Counted from the stretch's first letter, positions 1 to 8,742 are shown. The stretch is 64,000 nt of DNA from Gulosibacter molinativorax (GCF_003010915.2 NZ_CP028426.1:1-64000); one strand, 5' to 3'. Notes: generated by a model not told the origin, from the letters alone. A program made the numbers and translations.

Positions 1-1177
1 GGGAGTAGCCGAGCTCGCTCAGCACCTCAGCGGAATGCTCGCCGAGGTCGGGGCCGATCCAGCGCGTGCGGCCCTCGTGGCCGGGGAGCACCGGCACGAC
101 ACCGGGGAAACGCACCGTCTCCGGCGCGCCATCGATGACGACCTCGTGCTCCTCGATCATCCCGCGCTCGCGGTAGTGCGGGTCGGCCGCGATGCTCGGT
201 GCGTCGTAGACAGGGCCGGCCGGGACCCCGGCGGCGTCGAGCGTGGCCTGCGCCTCGGCGAGGGTGTGCGACTTGGTCCAGGCGGTGATGAGTTCGTTGA
301 GCTCGTCCTCGCGCGCGGTGCGCCCCTGAGCGCTCTGGAGCGACTCATCCTCGGCGAGGTCGGGACGCCCGATCGCGACCATGAGGCGCGAGAACACGGA
401 AGCCGAGTTGCCGCCGATCACGATCTCGAGGTCGTCGGCACAGGGGTAGGCGCCCATCGGGACGACGCCCGGCAGCGTGCCGCCGCTGCGGCGACGAACC
501 ATGCCGTACGCGTCGTAGTCGGGCACGATCGATTCCAGGAGGCTGAAGATCCCCTCGTAGAGGCCAACGTCGACGACCGCGGGGGCGTTCGACGCGCCAC
601 CACGGGCCTTCTGGAGCATGAGCATGAGTGCGCCGAGGGTGCCGTAGAGGCCCGCGACCGTGTCGGCCATGCTCGCGGCGGAACGCGCCGCAGGGCGGTC
701 GGGCTCACCGGTGATGAAGCGCAGGCCGCCGAAGGACTCTGCGGCGCTGCCAAAACCGGCGCGATCCTTGTACGGCCCGGTCTGACCGTAGCCGGAGATG
801 CGCACGAGCACGAGATCGGGGTTGGCTGCCTGCATCACGTCGGGGCCGATGCCCCACTTCTCGATCGTGCCGGGACGGAAGTTCTCGATCACGACGTCGA
901 CTGTCGGCAGGAGCCGCGTGATCGCCTCGCGACCGGCGTCGGAGCGCAGATCAAGCACGAGTGACTTCTTGTTGCGCCCGAGGGTGCGAAACAGCATCGA
1001 TGTCTCGCCGCGGGGCTTGCGCCAGTCGCGCAGCTCGTCGCCGGTGCCGGGCTTTTCGACCTTGATGACCTCGGCGCCGAAGTCGCCGAAGATGCGGGAT
1101 GCGAACGGCGCCGCGATGAAGTTACCGAGCTCGAGCACGCGGATGCCCTCGAGCGGCATGTTGGTGGTGGGGAACAT
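1..1177 (-). CDS. CaiB/BaiF family (class III) CoA-transferase, 3' end cut by window edge
   Basis: This gene probably moves CoA between an acyl-CoA and a free acid in the cytoplasm; the substrate cannot be read from the sequence. The protein starts MFPTTNMPLEGIRVLELGNF at an ATG preceded by a GGAGG ribosome site. Family hallmarks follow: FGAEVIKVEKPGTGDE, then RNKKSLVLDLR at about residue 70, ENFRPG at about 100, and a long C-terminal half ending LSELGYS at the window edge. About 392 codons are visible, close to the usual 390-410, so little is missing. A TAGAGT box at 1190-1195 is a likely -10. An IclR-type regulator lies just upstream in the same direction, which suggests local control of the pathway. 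Family assignment is firm; substrate unknown. Confidence 0.9.
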   Translation of the reverse strand, partial: MFPTTNMPLEGIRVLELGNFIAAPFASRIFGDFGAEVIKVEKPGTGDELRDWRKPRGETSMLFRTLGRNKKSLVLDLRSDAGREAITRLLPTVDVVIENFRPGTIEKWGIGPDVMQAANPDLVLVRISGYGQTGPYKDRAGFGSAAESFGGLRFITGEPDRPAARSAASMADTVAGLYGTLGALMLMLQKARGGASNAPAVVDVGLYEGIFSLLESIVPDYDAYGMVRRRSGGTLPGVVPMGAYPCADDLEIVIGGNSASVFSRLMVAIGRPDLAEDESLQSAQGRTAREDELNELITAWTKSHTLAEAQATLDAAGVPAGPVYDAPSIAADPHYRERGMIEEHEVVIDGAPETVRFPGVVPVLPGHEGRTRWIGPDLGEHSAEVLSELGYS

Positions 1178-1262
1178 GTGAGCCTCCAAACTCTAATCCA
1201 GCGCTGCACGAACGGCCTTGGTCGTCGCTGGTTGAATTCGAGGCTAGGAAGATTCCCGAGAA

Positions 1263-1278
1263 TTGGTCAATGGTCCAA
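1263..1278. promoter_or_regulatory. candidate operator upstream of the CoA-transferase gene
   Basis: TTGG-N8-CCAA is an imperfect 16-bp palindrome in the 132-bp gap between the IclR gene and the CoA-transferase gene. It is a reasonable site for the adjacent IclR protein, but this rests on position and symmetry only. Confidence 0.3.
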
Positions 1279-1309
1279 AGGATAATCCCGACAGGTGGGA
1301 AGAATAGTC

Positions 1310-1951
1310 CTAATCGCCGCTGAGCGCCGAGCCGACCGCGGCCGCACACCGGATCGCCGCATCCCCGTACTCCGCTCCCGGACCAACCTTGATCCGGGCC
1401 ATCGGAATCGCGATGCAGATCGCGCCGAGCAGCTTGCCGTCGACGACCACCGGGGCGCTCACCGATGACAGCCCGGGGGTGCGCTTGCTCACCGACTCAA
1501 CCCAACCGTGCTTGCCGAGCTCGACCAGCGCATCCTGCGTACCCGCGAGCAACTGGCCCGCGGAGCCTTCGGGCAGCTGCAGCCGCGCGAGCTCGGGCAG
1601 GGTCGCGCGCAGCTCCTGGTTGCTGTCCGCGGAAGTGACGCAGATGCGGTAGTCACCCTGGCGAATCCAGAGCTGGGTCGTCTCGCCCGTTTCGTCGCGA
1701 CAGTCCTCAATATAGGGGCGCGCGATTTCACCCGCGGTCGAGCGATTGAACCGGCGGCCCAGGTAATACTTGCTCTCGGGCGTGCGGCGTAGGAACCCGA
1801 GCTCGAGCATGTCGTTGGCGAGCCGGTGCGTCGCCGAAATCGAGACGCCGGTGAGTCGCGCGATCTCGCTGACGGTGCGGGGCGCATCCTCGACGGCATC
1901 GAGAATCGCGGCAGCGCGCGAGAGGCTCCGGTTTGGTCCGCTTTCGGCCAT
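1310..1951 (-). CDS. IclR-family transcriptional regulator
   Basis: A 213-residue DNA-binding regulator. The N-terminal winged helix (about 8-65) contains TVSEIARLTGVSISATHRL, and the C-terminal effector domain has GLSSVSAPVVVDGKLLGAI near residue 165, typical of IclR proteins. It is shorter than the usual 250 residues, mainly in the linker and effector domain. The reading frame is open upstream to 2947, but the only convincing start is the ATG at 1951, 11 nt after the stop of the gamma-carbonic-anhydrase-like gene, so the two are probably co-transcribed. The likely target is the CoA-transferase gene immediately downstream. The ligand is unknown. Confidence 0.85.
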   Translation of the reverse strand: MAESGPNRSLSRAAAILDAVEDAPRTVSEIARLTGVSISATHRLANDMLELGFLRRTPESKYYLGRRFNRSTAGEIARPYIEDCRDETGETTQLWIRQGDYRICVTSADSNQELRATLPELARLQLPEGSAGQLLAGTQDALVELGKHGWVESVSKRTPGLSSVSAPVVVDGKLLGAICIAIPMARIKVGPGAEYGDAAIRCAAAVGSALSGD

Positions 1952-1962
1952 CACCGTGCCGC

Positions 1963-2520
1963 CTAGCTGAACCGAACGTCGTCGATCGAGACAGCCTCTG
2001 ACGCGTCGGCCTGCGCCTTCGACAACTCGACGTACTTGCCGGCGTGCGGGATGAATCCGGCCGATTCCTTGTCGGTGAGGTCGCGGCGGACCTTCGCGGG
2101 GATGCCCGCGGCAAGCTGGCGGTCGCCGATCTCGGCGTGCTCGAGCACGACCGCGCCGGCCGCGATGAGCGAGCCGGCGCCGATTACCGAGTGTGACAAG
2201 AGGGATGCGCGCATCCCGACGAGCGTGCCGTTGCCGACCGTCGTGCCATGCAGCATCGCGGCGTGGCCGACGGTGACGTCGTCGCCGAGCGTGCACGGCG
2301 CATCCGGGTCGACGTGCACGACGGTGCCGTCCTGCAGATTTGTGCGCGCCCCGATGCTGATCTTGCCGGAGTCGGCGCGGAGCACGCAGCCGTAGAAGAC
2401 ACTGGAGTCGGGGCCAATTTCGACGTCGCCGATGATCGTCGCGTTGGGAGCGATCCATGCCGTCTCGTGGATGCGCGGAAGTTTGCCATTGTGCGGGAGG
2501 ATGAGCGGTCCGTTGTTCAT
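1963..2520 (-). CDS. gamma-carbonic-anhydrase-like hexapeptide-repeat protein
   Basis: A 185-residue left-handed beta-helix protein. Hexapeptide repeats run from about residue 20 to 140 (IAPNATIIGDVEIGPDSSV and similar). The three metal-binding histidines of gamma-class carbonic anhydrases are recognisable: His in VVHVD, then the two in VGHAAMLHG. The family includes true carbonic anhydrases and relatives (YrdA, PaaY) that act on CoA thioesters; PaaY-like proteins occur next to CoA-ester pathways, so the nearby CoA-transferase makes that alternative attractive. A LysR regulator is divergent across 37 bp. Fold assignment is strong; the reaction is not established. Confidence 0.85.
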   Translation of the reverse strand: MNNGPLILPHNGKLPRIHETAWIAPNATIIGDVEIGPDSSVFYGCVLRADSGKISIGARTNLQDGTVVHVDPDAPCTLGDDVTVGHAAMLHGTTVGNGTLVGMRASLLSHSVIGAGSLIAAGAVVLEHAEIGDRQLAAGIPAKVRRDLTDKESAGFIPHAGKYVELSKAQADASEAVSIDDVRFS

Positions 2521-2545
2521 GGAGCCAATCTTTGCATGTCGCGGG

Positions 2546-2551
2546 TAAGTT
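2546..2551 (+). promoter_or_regulatory. -10 box TAAGTT of the LysR gene, leaderless type
   Basis: The hexamer ends 6 nt before the ATG at 2558, so transcription should begin at or next to the start codon. There is no ribosome-binding site. Confidence 0.55.
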
Positions 2552-2557
2552 GAACCT

Positions 2558-3472
2558 ATGCCTCACATTGATCGCGAATCCCTCGAACTCTTCGTTGGCG
2601 TCGTCGACATTGGCAGCATTAATGCGGTGGCTGCGAAGGCGGGGCGTTCCCAGCAGGCGGTATCCGAACGGATGCGCAGGCTCGAGGAGTCGCTCGGGCT
2701 CGATTTGCTGGAGCGTGGAGCCCGAGGCTCGCGCCCGACTGAAATTGGCAAGCTCGTCGCGGATTGGGCGGCCGACCTCCTTGCCGCGTATCGGACGTTC
2801 AACGCGAGGATCGACTCGCTCCGTGCCGACAGCAACGTCGATCTGTGGGTCGCCGCATCCCAGACCATCGCGGGTTACTTGCTGCCGGCGTGGATTGGGA
2901 CGATGAAGACGTCGGGTAAGAACGGGGCGACGAGTCCGCACGTGCACGCCGTGAATTCCGTTGAGGTGATGCGCGAGGTGCGCGACGGCACCGTGTCAGT
3001 CGGATTCATCGAGACGCTCGACCTGCCGACCGACCTTGCGATGCGGACGGTGGGACACGATGAGCTCGTTGTGGTCGTCGCCCCGAACCACCCCTGGGCT
3101 GCGTTGCCGGGCGGCGTCACTCCCGCGGAATTGGCGCGAACCCCGCTCGTGGTGCGCGAGGAGGGGTCCGGGACGCGGCAGGCGCTCGAAACCCTACTCG
3201 CGGAATTCGACCAGTCTTTGAAGGTGGTGCCTCCCGCCGCCGAGTTTTCGGCCGTGATGTCGGTGCGGGGTGCCGTCGAGGCGGGGATCGCGCCGTCGGT
3301 GATGAGCGCGATCACGGTGGCCGATGACCTCGTGGGTGGCCGCCTGGTGCGCGTGCCCGTGCGCGGCCTGGAATTGCGACGGCCGCTTACCGCGGTGTGG
3401 CGTGAGGACCGGGTTTTGCCCACCGCGGCGCTCGAACTCGTGGAAATCGCAGGGCGCGCGAACTCGAGCTAG
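2558..3472 (+). CDS. LysR-family transcriptional regulator
   Basis: A 304-residue regulator. The N-terminal helix-turn-helix (about 5-65) is visible in VDIGSINAVAAKAGRSQQAV followed by SERMRRLEESLGLDLLERG. A substrate-binding domain of the periplasmic-binding fold follows (about 95-300), with the usual VVVAPNHPWA and PLVVREEGSGTR segments. It is divergent from the gamma-carbonic-anhydrase-like gene with only 37 bp between start codons, the classical LysR arrangement, so that gene and perhaps the following iclR are probable targets. The inducer is not predictable. The start is supported by a -10 box 6 nt upstream. Confidence 0.9.
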   Translation: MPHIDRESLELFVGVVDIGSINAVAAKAGRSQQAVSERMRRLEESLGLDLLERGARGSRPTEIGKLVADWAADLLAAYRTFNARIDSLRADSNVDLWVAASQTIAGYLLPAWIGTMKTSGKNGATSPHVHAVNSVEVMREVRDGTVSVGFIETLDLPTDLAMRTVGHDELVVVVAPNHPWAALPGGVTPAELARTPLVVREEGSGTRQALETLLAEFDQSLKVVPPAAEFSAVMSVRGAVEAGIAPSVMSAITVADDLVGGRLVRVPVRGLELRRPLTAVWREDRVLPTAALELVEIAGRANSS

Positions 3473-3490
3473 TCGTGCGGCGGAAGACGG

Positions 3491-3496
3491 TAGGAT
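3491..3496 (+). promoter_or_regulatory. -10 box TAGGAT of ffh
   Basis: TAGGAT ends 8 nt before the ffh ATG at 3505 and no Shine-Dalgarno lies between, suggesting a leaderless or near-leaderless transcript. Confidence 0.5.
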
Positions 3497-3504
3497 AGAT
3501 CCCT

Positions 3505-5055
3505 ATGGCTATGTTCGGGAATCTTTCAGATCGGCTCGTCGAGGCCCTCAGCAATCTTCGCTCGAAGGGCAAGCTCACCGCTGCTGACATTGACGGCACG
3601 GTGCGCGAAATTCGTCGCGCGCTGCTCGAGGCCGACGTCGCACTGCCCGTCGTCAAGGACTTCGCCGCGCACGTGCGCGAGCGCGCGCTCGGTGACGAAG
3701 TCAACCGTGCGCTAAACCCGGCCCAGCAGGTCGTCCAGATCGTGAACGAGGAGCTCGTTCGCATCCTCGGCGGCGACGAGGCGCGCCAGCTCTCGTTCGC
3801 GAAGCGTCCGCCGACGGTCATCATGCTCGTCGGTCTGCAGGGTGCCGGTAAGACGACCCTCGCGGGCAAGCTCGCGAAGTGGCTCGTCGGCCAGAAGCAC
3901 TCGCCGATGCTTGTCGCGGCCGACCTGCAGCGTCCGAACGCCGTCACCCAGCTGCAGATCGTCGCAGACCAGGCTGGCGTGCCCGTCTTCGCTCCCGAGC
4001 CCGGCAACGGCGTCGGTGATCCGGTTCGTGTGGCACGCGACTCGATGCGGATTGCGACCGAGAAGCTGCACGACGTGGTCATCATCGACACGGCCGGTCG
4101 CCTCGGTGTTGACGAAGAACTCATGCGCCAGGCACACAACATCAAGGAGGCGACGAACCCGGACGAGGTCCTGTTCGTCATCGACTCGATGATCGGTCAG
4201 GATGCGGTTGCCACCGCAAAGGCCTTCGACGAGGGCGTCGGGTTCACGGGCGTTGTGCTCACGAAGCTCGACGGTGACGCCCGCGGTGGTGCGGCGCTTT
4301 CGGTCGCCCAGACCACCGGTAAGCCCATCCTCTTCGCCTCGACTGGCGAGCGACTCGACGACTTCGAGGTGTTCCACCCCGACCGCATGGCCTCGCGCAT
4401 CCTGAACATGGGTGACGTGCTGTCGCTCATCGAGCAGGCACAGAAGGCCTTCGATGAGGAGGAAGCCCGCAAGACCGCCGAGAAGATCGCGAGCGACCAG
4501 TTCACGCTCGAGGACTTCCTGGCACAGATGCAGCAGATTCGCAAGGCTGGCAACTTCAAGAAGATGATCGGCATGCTCCCCGGCATGGACCGAAACATGA
4601 AGGACCAGCTCGAGAACTTCGACGAGTCGAGCCTGGTGCACATCGAGGCGATCATCCAGTCGATGACGCCGCTCGAGCGGCAGAACCCGAAGGTGCTCAA
4701 CGGCTCGCGGCGTGCGCGAATCGCGCGCGGTTCGGGTACCGAGGTCAAAGACGTCAACGAGCTCATCAAGCGCTTCGAGGCCTCGGCCAAGATGATGAAG
4801 ACTATGGCTCGCGGTGCGATGCCGGGAATGCCGGGCATGGGCCCGATGGGTGCAGGTTCGCCCGCTCGCGGCGGTAAGAAGAGCAAGAAGTCCACGAAGG
4901 GCAAGAAGTTCTCGGGGAACCCGGCGAAGCGCGGCATCGAGCCAGCACCGGTGGAGAAAAAGCCGACCGGCGCCGCATTCGGCGCGGCGAAGTCGTCTGG
5001 CGAAGGTCCGACCCCGGAAGAACTCGAGAAACTGCAGCAGTTCCTTAAGCGCTAG
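3505..5055 (+). CDS. ffh: signal recognition particle protein Ffh (SRP54)
   Basis: Ffh binds 4.5S RNA and the signal sequences of nascent membrane and secreted proteins and delivers ribosomes to FtsY. The 516-residue protein has the N-domain bundle (1-90), the G domain with P-loop GLQGAGKTTL (about 111), DTAGRLG (about 196) and TKLDGDARGG (about 252), and the methionine-rich M domain (about 300-440) with GMLPGMDRNMKDQL. The C-tail is a basic, Gly/Met/Lys-rich extension (GMPGMGPMGAG, then KKSKKSTKGKK) common in actinobacterial Ffh. It converges on trmD across a repeat-rich spacer. No 4.5S RNA gene was recognised in the window. Confidence 0.98.
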   Translation: MAMFGNLSDRLVEALSNLRSKGKLTAADIDGTVREIRRALLEADVALPVVKDFAAHVRERALGDEVNRALNPAQQVVQIVNEELVRILGGDEARQLSFAKRPPTVIMLVGLQGAGKTTLAGKLAKWLVGQKHSPMLVAADLQRPNAVTQLQIVADQAGVPVFAPEPGNGVGDPVRVARDSMRIATEKLHDVVIIDTAGRLGVDEELMRQAHNIKEATNPDEVLFVIDSMIGQDAVATAKAFDEGVGFTGVVLTKLDGDARGGAALSVAQTTGKPILFASTGERLDDFEVFHPDRMASRILNMGDVLSLIEQAQKAFDEEEARKTAEKIASDQFTLEDFLAQMQQIRKAGNFKKMIGMLPGMDRNMKDQLENFDESSLVHIEAIIQSMTPLERQNPKVLNGSRRARIARGSGTEVKDVNELIKRFEASAKMMKTMARGAMPGMPGMGPMGAGSPARGGKKSKKSTKGKKFSGNPAKRGIEPAPVEKKPTGAAFGAAKSSGEGPTPEELEKLQQFLKR

Positions 5056-5366
5056 GGCGCTTCGCGGGCGCGGGCTCGGGCTCGGGCTCTCGAGCGCTTT
5101 CGGCAAGGTGTGTGGCCGTTCACAATGGGGTGGGCGGCCACCTTCCTTTCCGCGCCGGGTGCTCGGGCTTAGCGCGATCATTGCCGCTATGGCTTACCAA
5201 GGCCGGTGTACGGGCAATGATGGCGGCTACCGGCAATGGATGCTGTTGCATCATTGCGGCTAGCGCTTGCCCGGGGTCGTGCTCGGGCAAGGCTGAGCGT
5301 TAGCGGCAATGGCGAGCAGGCCGGGGTGGTGCGGTCACAAGCTCGAGGCAAAGCGGCTGCGCGGCG
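5056..5366. repeat. repeat-rich 311-bp spacer between ffh and trmD
   Basis: No credible gene is present. The spacer holds several inverted and direct short repeats: ATCATTGC at 5177-5184 and 5250-5257 with its complement GCAATGAT at 5214-5221; the related TAGCGGCAAT near 5303; a hairpin GTGGCCG/CGGCCAC (5112-5118/5135-5141); and a hairpin CTTGCCCG/CGGGCAAG (5266-5273/5284-5291). Because ffh and the trmD operon converge here, the hairpins may act as terminators, but neither is followed by a T tract. Confidence 0.5.
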
Positions 5367-6170
5367 CTAGTCTTGCGCGGCGGCCCATGCCTCGTAGAGG
5401 TCGGGTCGGATGCGCTTCGTGCGCTCGACCTGCTGTTCGTGGCGCCACTTCGCGATGTTCGCGTGGTGGCCGCTGAGGAGAATATCGGGGACATCGTAGC
5501 CGCGCCACTGCGCGGGCTTCGTGTAGCTGGGGTACTCGAGCAGACCACCCTCGTGCGACTCCTCAACGAGCGAATCGGGGTTGCCGACGACGCCGGGGAT
5601 GAGCCGACCGAATGCTTCGATCATCGCCATAACGGCGACCTCGCCGCCGTTGAGCACGTAGTCGCCGAGCGATACGAGCTCAACGCGAGCACGGGTCCCT
5701 GCCCAGTCGAACACACGCTGATCGATACCCTCGTACCGGCCGCAGCCGAACACGATGTGCTCTTCCTGCGCATAGCGGCGCGCGGTCTTCTGTGTGAAGA
5801 CGTTACCTGCAGGCGAGGGAAAGACGATGAGCGGGGTGGATGCGTCGCACGCCGTGGGTGCGTCGCTCGCAGTGGAAGCGAGGTCGTCGGTGGATGCATC
5901 GCCAGGGGTGGATGCGTCACCCAGGGCAACAGACGCACCGCCCGCCCCCAGGATCCCGTCGAGCGTCTCGCCCCAGGGCTCGGGGCGCATTACCATGCCG
6001 GCGCCGCCGCCGTATGGCGTGTCGTCGACGGTGCGGTGGCGATCGTGGGTGGCGTCGCGCAGATCGTGAACCCGAAGGTCTACGATGCCGTTCGCGCGCG
6101 CTTTACCAAGCAAAGAAATATCAAGCACGTCGAAGAACTGCGGAAAAATCGTGACGATGTCTACGCGCAT
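5367..6170 (-). CDS. trmD: tRNA (guanine-37-N1)-methyltransferase TrmD with low-complexity insert
   Basis: TrmD methylates G37 of tRNAs with S-adenosylmethionine, preventing frameshifting. The chosen start gives [14 protein letters not shown], the conserved N-terminus, 4 nt after the rimM stop; upstream in-frame ATGs lie inside rimM. Family motifs are [14 protein letters not shown] (about 53-66), [13 protein letters not shown] (SAM trefoil-knot region) and [13 protein letters not shown]. Between residues about 76 and 112 there is an extra segment rich in Gly, Ala, Ser, Thr and Asp with repeated DAST units, absent from typical TrmD of about 230-250 residues. It is the last gene of rpsP-khpA-rimM-trmD. 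Confidence 0.97.
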   Translation of the reverse strand: MRVDIVTIFPQFFDVLDISLLGKARANGIVDLRVHDLRDATHDRHRTVDDTPYGGGAGMVMRPEPWGETLDGILGAGGASVALGDASTPGDASTDDLASTASDAPTACDASTPLIVFPSPAGNVFTQKTARRYAQEEHIVFGCGRYEGIDQRVFDWAGTRARVELVSLGDYVLNGGEVAVMAMIEAFGRLIPGVVGNPDSLVEESHEGGLLEYPSYTKPAQWRGYDVPDILLSGHHANIAKWRHEQQVERTKRIRPDLYEAWAAAQD

Positions 6171-6174
6171 CCGC

Positions 6175-6768
6175 TTATGCATCCTCGCCGCTCGAGGCGA
6201 CCGCGTCGGCGGCCGCATTCTCAGCATTCTCGGTGTCGAAGAGCCCGCGCGGGGGAGTGACGGTCAGCGTGCCGGCCGCGACGTTGACCTCGGGCACGAT
6301 GGCCTTGACGAACGGGACCATCACCATGCCGTTCTCGGTCTCAACCTCGAGCAGATCTTGGGCTGGGGAGTGGTTGACCCGGCTGACCTTGCCCACGACG
6401 GTGCCGTCGAGAACGACTTCGAGGTCGACGAGTTGGTGGTCGTACCAGGTGTCGGGGTCGAGCTCCTCCGCGTCGTCCTGGTCGACCCAAAGAATGGCCT
6501 TCACGAGTGACTCGGCGGTGGTGCGATCGGTAACGTCTTCGAAGAATCCAACCGGTGCTTCGTTGAACCAGCGGAGTTCGCGCAGGACGAGTTTCTTCCC
6601 CTTCCACGGGGATGAACTCGGGACCTGGAGTGAAAATGATGCGCCCGGAACGAATCGTTTCTCGGGCTCATCAGTGTAGAGCTCTAGCTTGAGCGCACCC
6701 TTGAGGCCGTGCGCTTTAGAGAGGCGGCCAACTCGCAGCTGAGTGATGCCGCGCTTGTTGCCCGTCAA
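6175..6768 (-). CDS. rimM: 16S rRNA processing protein RimM
   Basis: RimM assists maturation of the 30S head by binding S19 and 16S rRNA. The 197-residue protein shows the conserved start [20 protein letters not shown], the RimM N-domain through about residue 95, and the PRC-barrel domain with [11 protein letters not shown] followed by the [10 protein letters not shown] and [13 protein letters not shown] segments. It starts 1 nt after the khpA stop and stops 4 nt before the trmD start, so translational coupling is likely. An acidic Ala-rich tail ends the protein. Confidence 0.97.
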   Translation of the reverse strand: MTGNKRGITQLRVGRLSKAHGLKGALKLELYTDEPEKRFVPGASFSLQVPSSSPWKGKKLVLRELRWFNEAPVGFFEDVTDRTTAESLVKAILWVDQDDAEELDPDTWYDHQLVDLEVVLDGTVVGKVSRVNHSPAQDLLEVETENGMVMVPFVKAIVPEVNVAAGTLTVTPPRGLFDTENAENAAADAVASSGEDA

Positions 6769-6769
6769 T

Positions 6770-7000
6770 TTAGTTGTCTGCCACGTCCACGCGGACGCGG
6801 CGTCCTTCGGCGAGTGCCGTGATGACGGTGCGCAGTGCCTTTGCGGTGCGGCCCTGTCGGCCGATCACGCGACCGAGGTCCTCGGAGTGCACATGCACTT
6901 CGAGGACCTCGCCGCGCGACGAGTTGATTGCGTCCACACGAACGTCGTCGGGACGATCGACGATGCCGCGGACGAGATGTTCCAGTGCGGACGCAAGCAT
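6770..7000 (-). CDS. khpA: KH-domain RNA-binding protein KhpA
   Basis: A 76-residue single KH domain that in other Gram-positive bacteria pairs with KhpB and binds many RNAs, affecting cell elongation. The KH loop is seen in DLGRVIGRQGRTAKALRT (GxxG is GRQG). Length and position between rpsP and rimM match the conserved actinobacterial and firmicute operon. The start ATG lies 2 nt after the rpsP stop. Confidence 0.93.
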   Translation of the reverse strand: MLASALEHLVRGIVDRPDDVRVDAINSSRGEVLEVHVHSEDLGRVIGRQGRTAKALRTVITALAEGRRVRVDVADN

Positions 7001-7002
7001 GA

Positions 7003-7431
7003 CTAGGCCTCGGTTTCTTCAGTAGCCTCTTCGGCTGCTTCTTCAGCGGGTGCTTCTTCAGCCTTGGGCTCAGCCTTCGGAGCTGCCTTGGGCTTGAGGA
7101 CGGGCTTCTTCGCGGTATCCGCGACGAACTCTTCCTTGGCCTCCGGCTGCTGAACCTGCGACTCGGTCGGGCCCTCGCCCTTGAACTTGCCCCAGTCACC
7201 GGTGAGCTTCAGAAGTGCGAGGACGGGCTCGGTCGGCTGTGCGCCAACGGAAAGCCAGTACTGTGCGCGCTCCGAGTCAATCTCGATGAGCGAAGGGTGG
7301 ACGGTCGGCTGGTACTTGCCGATCTCCTCGATGACGCGACCGTTGCGCTTCGAACGCTCGTCGGCGACCACGACGCGGTAGAACGGTGCCCGGATCTTAC
7401 CCAGGCGCTTAAGACGGATCTTTACAGACAC
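7003..7431 (-). CDS. rpsP: 30S ribosomal protein S16
   Basis: S16 is a 30S assembly protein. Start chosen at GTG 7431, giving the canonical [20 protein letters not shown], with AGGAG correctly placed upstream; the ATG further upstream (7491) would add a non-family leader. The core ends near residue 85. A charged Ala/Lys/Pro/Glu-rich tail of about 55 residues follows, as in many actinobacterial S16 proteins. It is the first gene of the operon and is divergent from the GCS2-type ligase, so its promoter lies in 7432-7603. Confidence 0.97.
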   Translation of the reverse strand: MSVKIRLKRLGKIRAPFYRVVVADERSKRNGRVIEEIGKYQPTVHPSLIEIDSERAQYWLSVGAQPTEPVLALLKLTGDWGKFKGEGPTESQVQQPEAKEEFVADTAKKPVLKPKAAPKAEPKAEEAPAEEAAEEATEETEA

Positions 7432-7603
7432 GTGTCTCCTGCGGGTTATAAGTGAATGAACTGAAGAACATCGACCGGGGATGTGGGGCACTCTCGGTCA
7501 GGGCTCGGAATTGCTGCGCACGCGGTTAGAGGGTCGCTGGCGCAGACTCAGCTCTCCATTCTTGCAGAGATTCCGGATGTTTGGGGAACGGAACCGGCTC
7601 TTT

Positions 7604-7609
7604 TACGAT
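7604..7609 (+). promoter_or_regulatory. -10 box TACGAT, leaderless type
   Basis: The hexamer ends 6 nt before the ATG at 7616 and decides this start over in-frame upstream candidates at 7481 and 7577. Confidence 0.6.
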
Positions 7610-7615
7610 AGACGC

Positions 7616-8707
7616 ATGGAATTCGCCCCCACGGAGCGCGTCACTCTCGGAATCGAGTGGGAACTCGCATTAGTCGACCCCACAAGCGGTGACCTGACCG
7701 GTCGCGCCAACGAGATTATCGCCGAGGTCGACAACGCGCGCGTAGTGGGGGAATTCCTCACGAACACAATCGAGCTCGTTACGGATGTGCACCACACGGT
7801 CGGCGACGCCGTCCAAGATCTCCGCGACCTCAGGGCGCAGTTCGCGGCGGCGGCAGCGAAGTCAGGCGTCGCAGCAATCGGAGTCGGAACGCATCCATTC
7901 GCCGACTGGAAGCTGCAGACGGTCACGCCCGCCGAACGGTACATGCGCGTCGCCGATCGCGCGCGCGACTGGGGGCGCCAGCTGTCGATCTGGGGTGTGC
8001 ACGTGCACGTCGGCATCCCTTCGAAAGACAGCGTGATTCCGACCATGCACGCGCTGCTGGCGAATTACTCGTGGCTGCTCGCGATGTCAGTCTCCAGCCC
8101 CTACTGGGATGGGCAAGACACCGGTTTCGCCTCGCACCGCACGATGCTGTTCCAGCAGCTGCCGACGGGCGGCCTGCCGCCCGTACTTGAGACGTGGGCC
8201 GACTACGAGCGCACGCTCGAGGGGATGCTCCACGGCGAGGTCGTGCTCGACGCCCACGAGTTGCGCTGGGATGTGCGGCCCGCGCCGCACTTCGGCACGC
8301 TCGAGGTGCGCATCGCAGACGGGCTTCCCTCGCTCTTCGATATCGGGGCCAATGCGGCGTTTACCCAGTGCGTGGTTGAGGAGTCGCTGCGCGCCATCGA
8401 CGAGGGACGCCAGCCGATGCGCCTGCCGGACTGGGCGGTGCGCGAGAACAAGTTCCGTGCGGCGCGCTGGGGCTTCGACACGAAGTTCATTATTTCGGCG
8501 GATGGCCGCCAAGAAGGTGGCCGTGAATCGCTCGCGCGCCGCATCGACGAGCTCATGCCGATCGCTCGCGACCTCGCCTGCGAGGGCGAGCTCGTCGCGG
8601 CCCTCGCGATCGTCGAAAACACCCCGGCCGATCGCCAGCGCGCATCGATGCGCACGGGCGGCAAGGTGGGCATGATCGATTCGCTCCGCGCGGAAATGCT
8701 CCGCTAG
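7616..8707 (+). CDS. carboxylate-amine ligase of the GCS2/YbdK family
   Basis: A 363-residue ATP-dependent ligase of the glutamate-cysteine ligase type 2 fold (YbdK group). Characteristic segments are LGIEWELALVDP near the N-terminus (acid residues binding the ATP-linked metals), VGTHPFADW, then IWGVHVHVGIPSKDSVIP (about 125), SSPYWDGQDTGFASHRT (about 160) and APHFGTLEVRIADG (about 225). E. coli YbdK has weak glutamate-cysteine ligase activity; the physiological product in actinobacteria is uncertain, and mycothiol producers do not need glutathione. It stands alone, divergent from rpsP. Confidence 0.88.
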   Translation: MEFAPTERVTLGIEWELALVDPTSGDLTGRANEIIAEVDNARVVGEFLTNTIELVTDVHHTVGDAVQDLRDLRAQFAAAAAKSGVAAIGVGTHPFADWKLQTVTPAERYMRVADRARDWGRQLSIWGVHVHVGIPSKDSVIPTMHALLANYSWLLAMSVSSPYWDGQDTGFASHRTMLFQQLPTGGLPPVLETWADYERTLEGMLHGEVVLDAHELRWDVRPAPHFGTLEVRIADGLPSLFDIGANAAFTQCVVEESLRAIDEGRQPMRLPDWAVRENKFRAARWGFDTKFIISADGRQEGGRESLARRIDELMPIARDLACEGELVAALAIVENTPADRQRASMRTGGKVGMIDSLRAEMLR

Positions 8708-8742
8708 GCCGCTGCCCGCCGAGTTTTCGCAGTTGTTCCGGG

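Noticed and set aside
1952..2947. Upstream extension of the IclR frame to 545 residues
   Set aside because: It runs antisense through the LysR gene and through the gamma-carbonic-anhydrase-like gene in another frame; Arg/His-rich composition shows it is not coding.
3473..5366. 4.5S RNA gene near ffh
   Set aside because: No GGAAGCA/GAAGCAG-type loop or long hairpin of the right kind was found around ffh.
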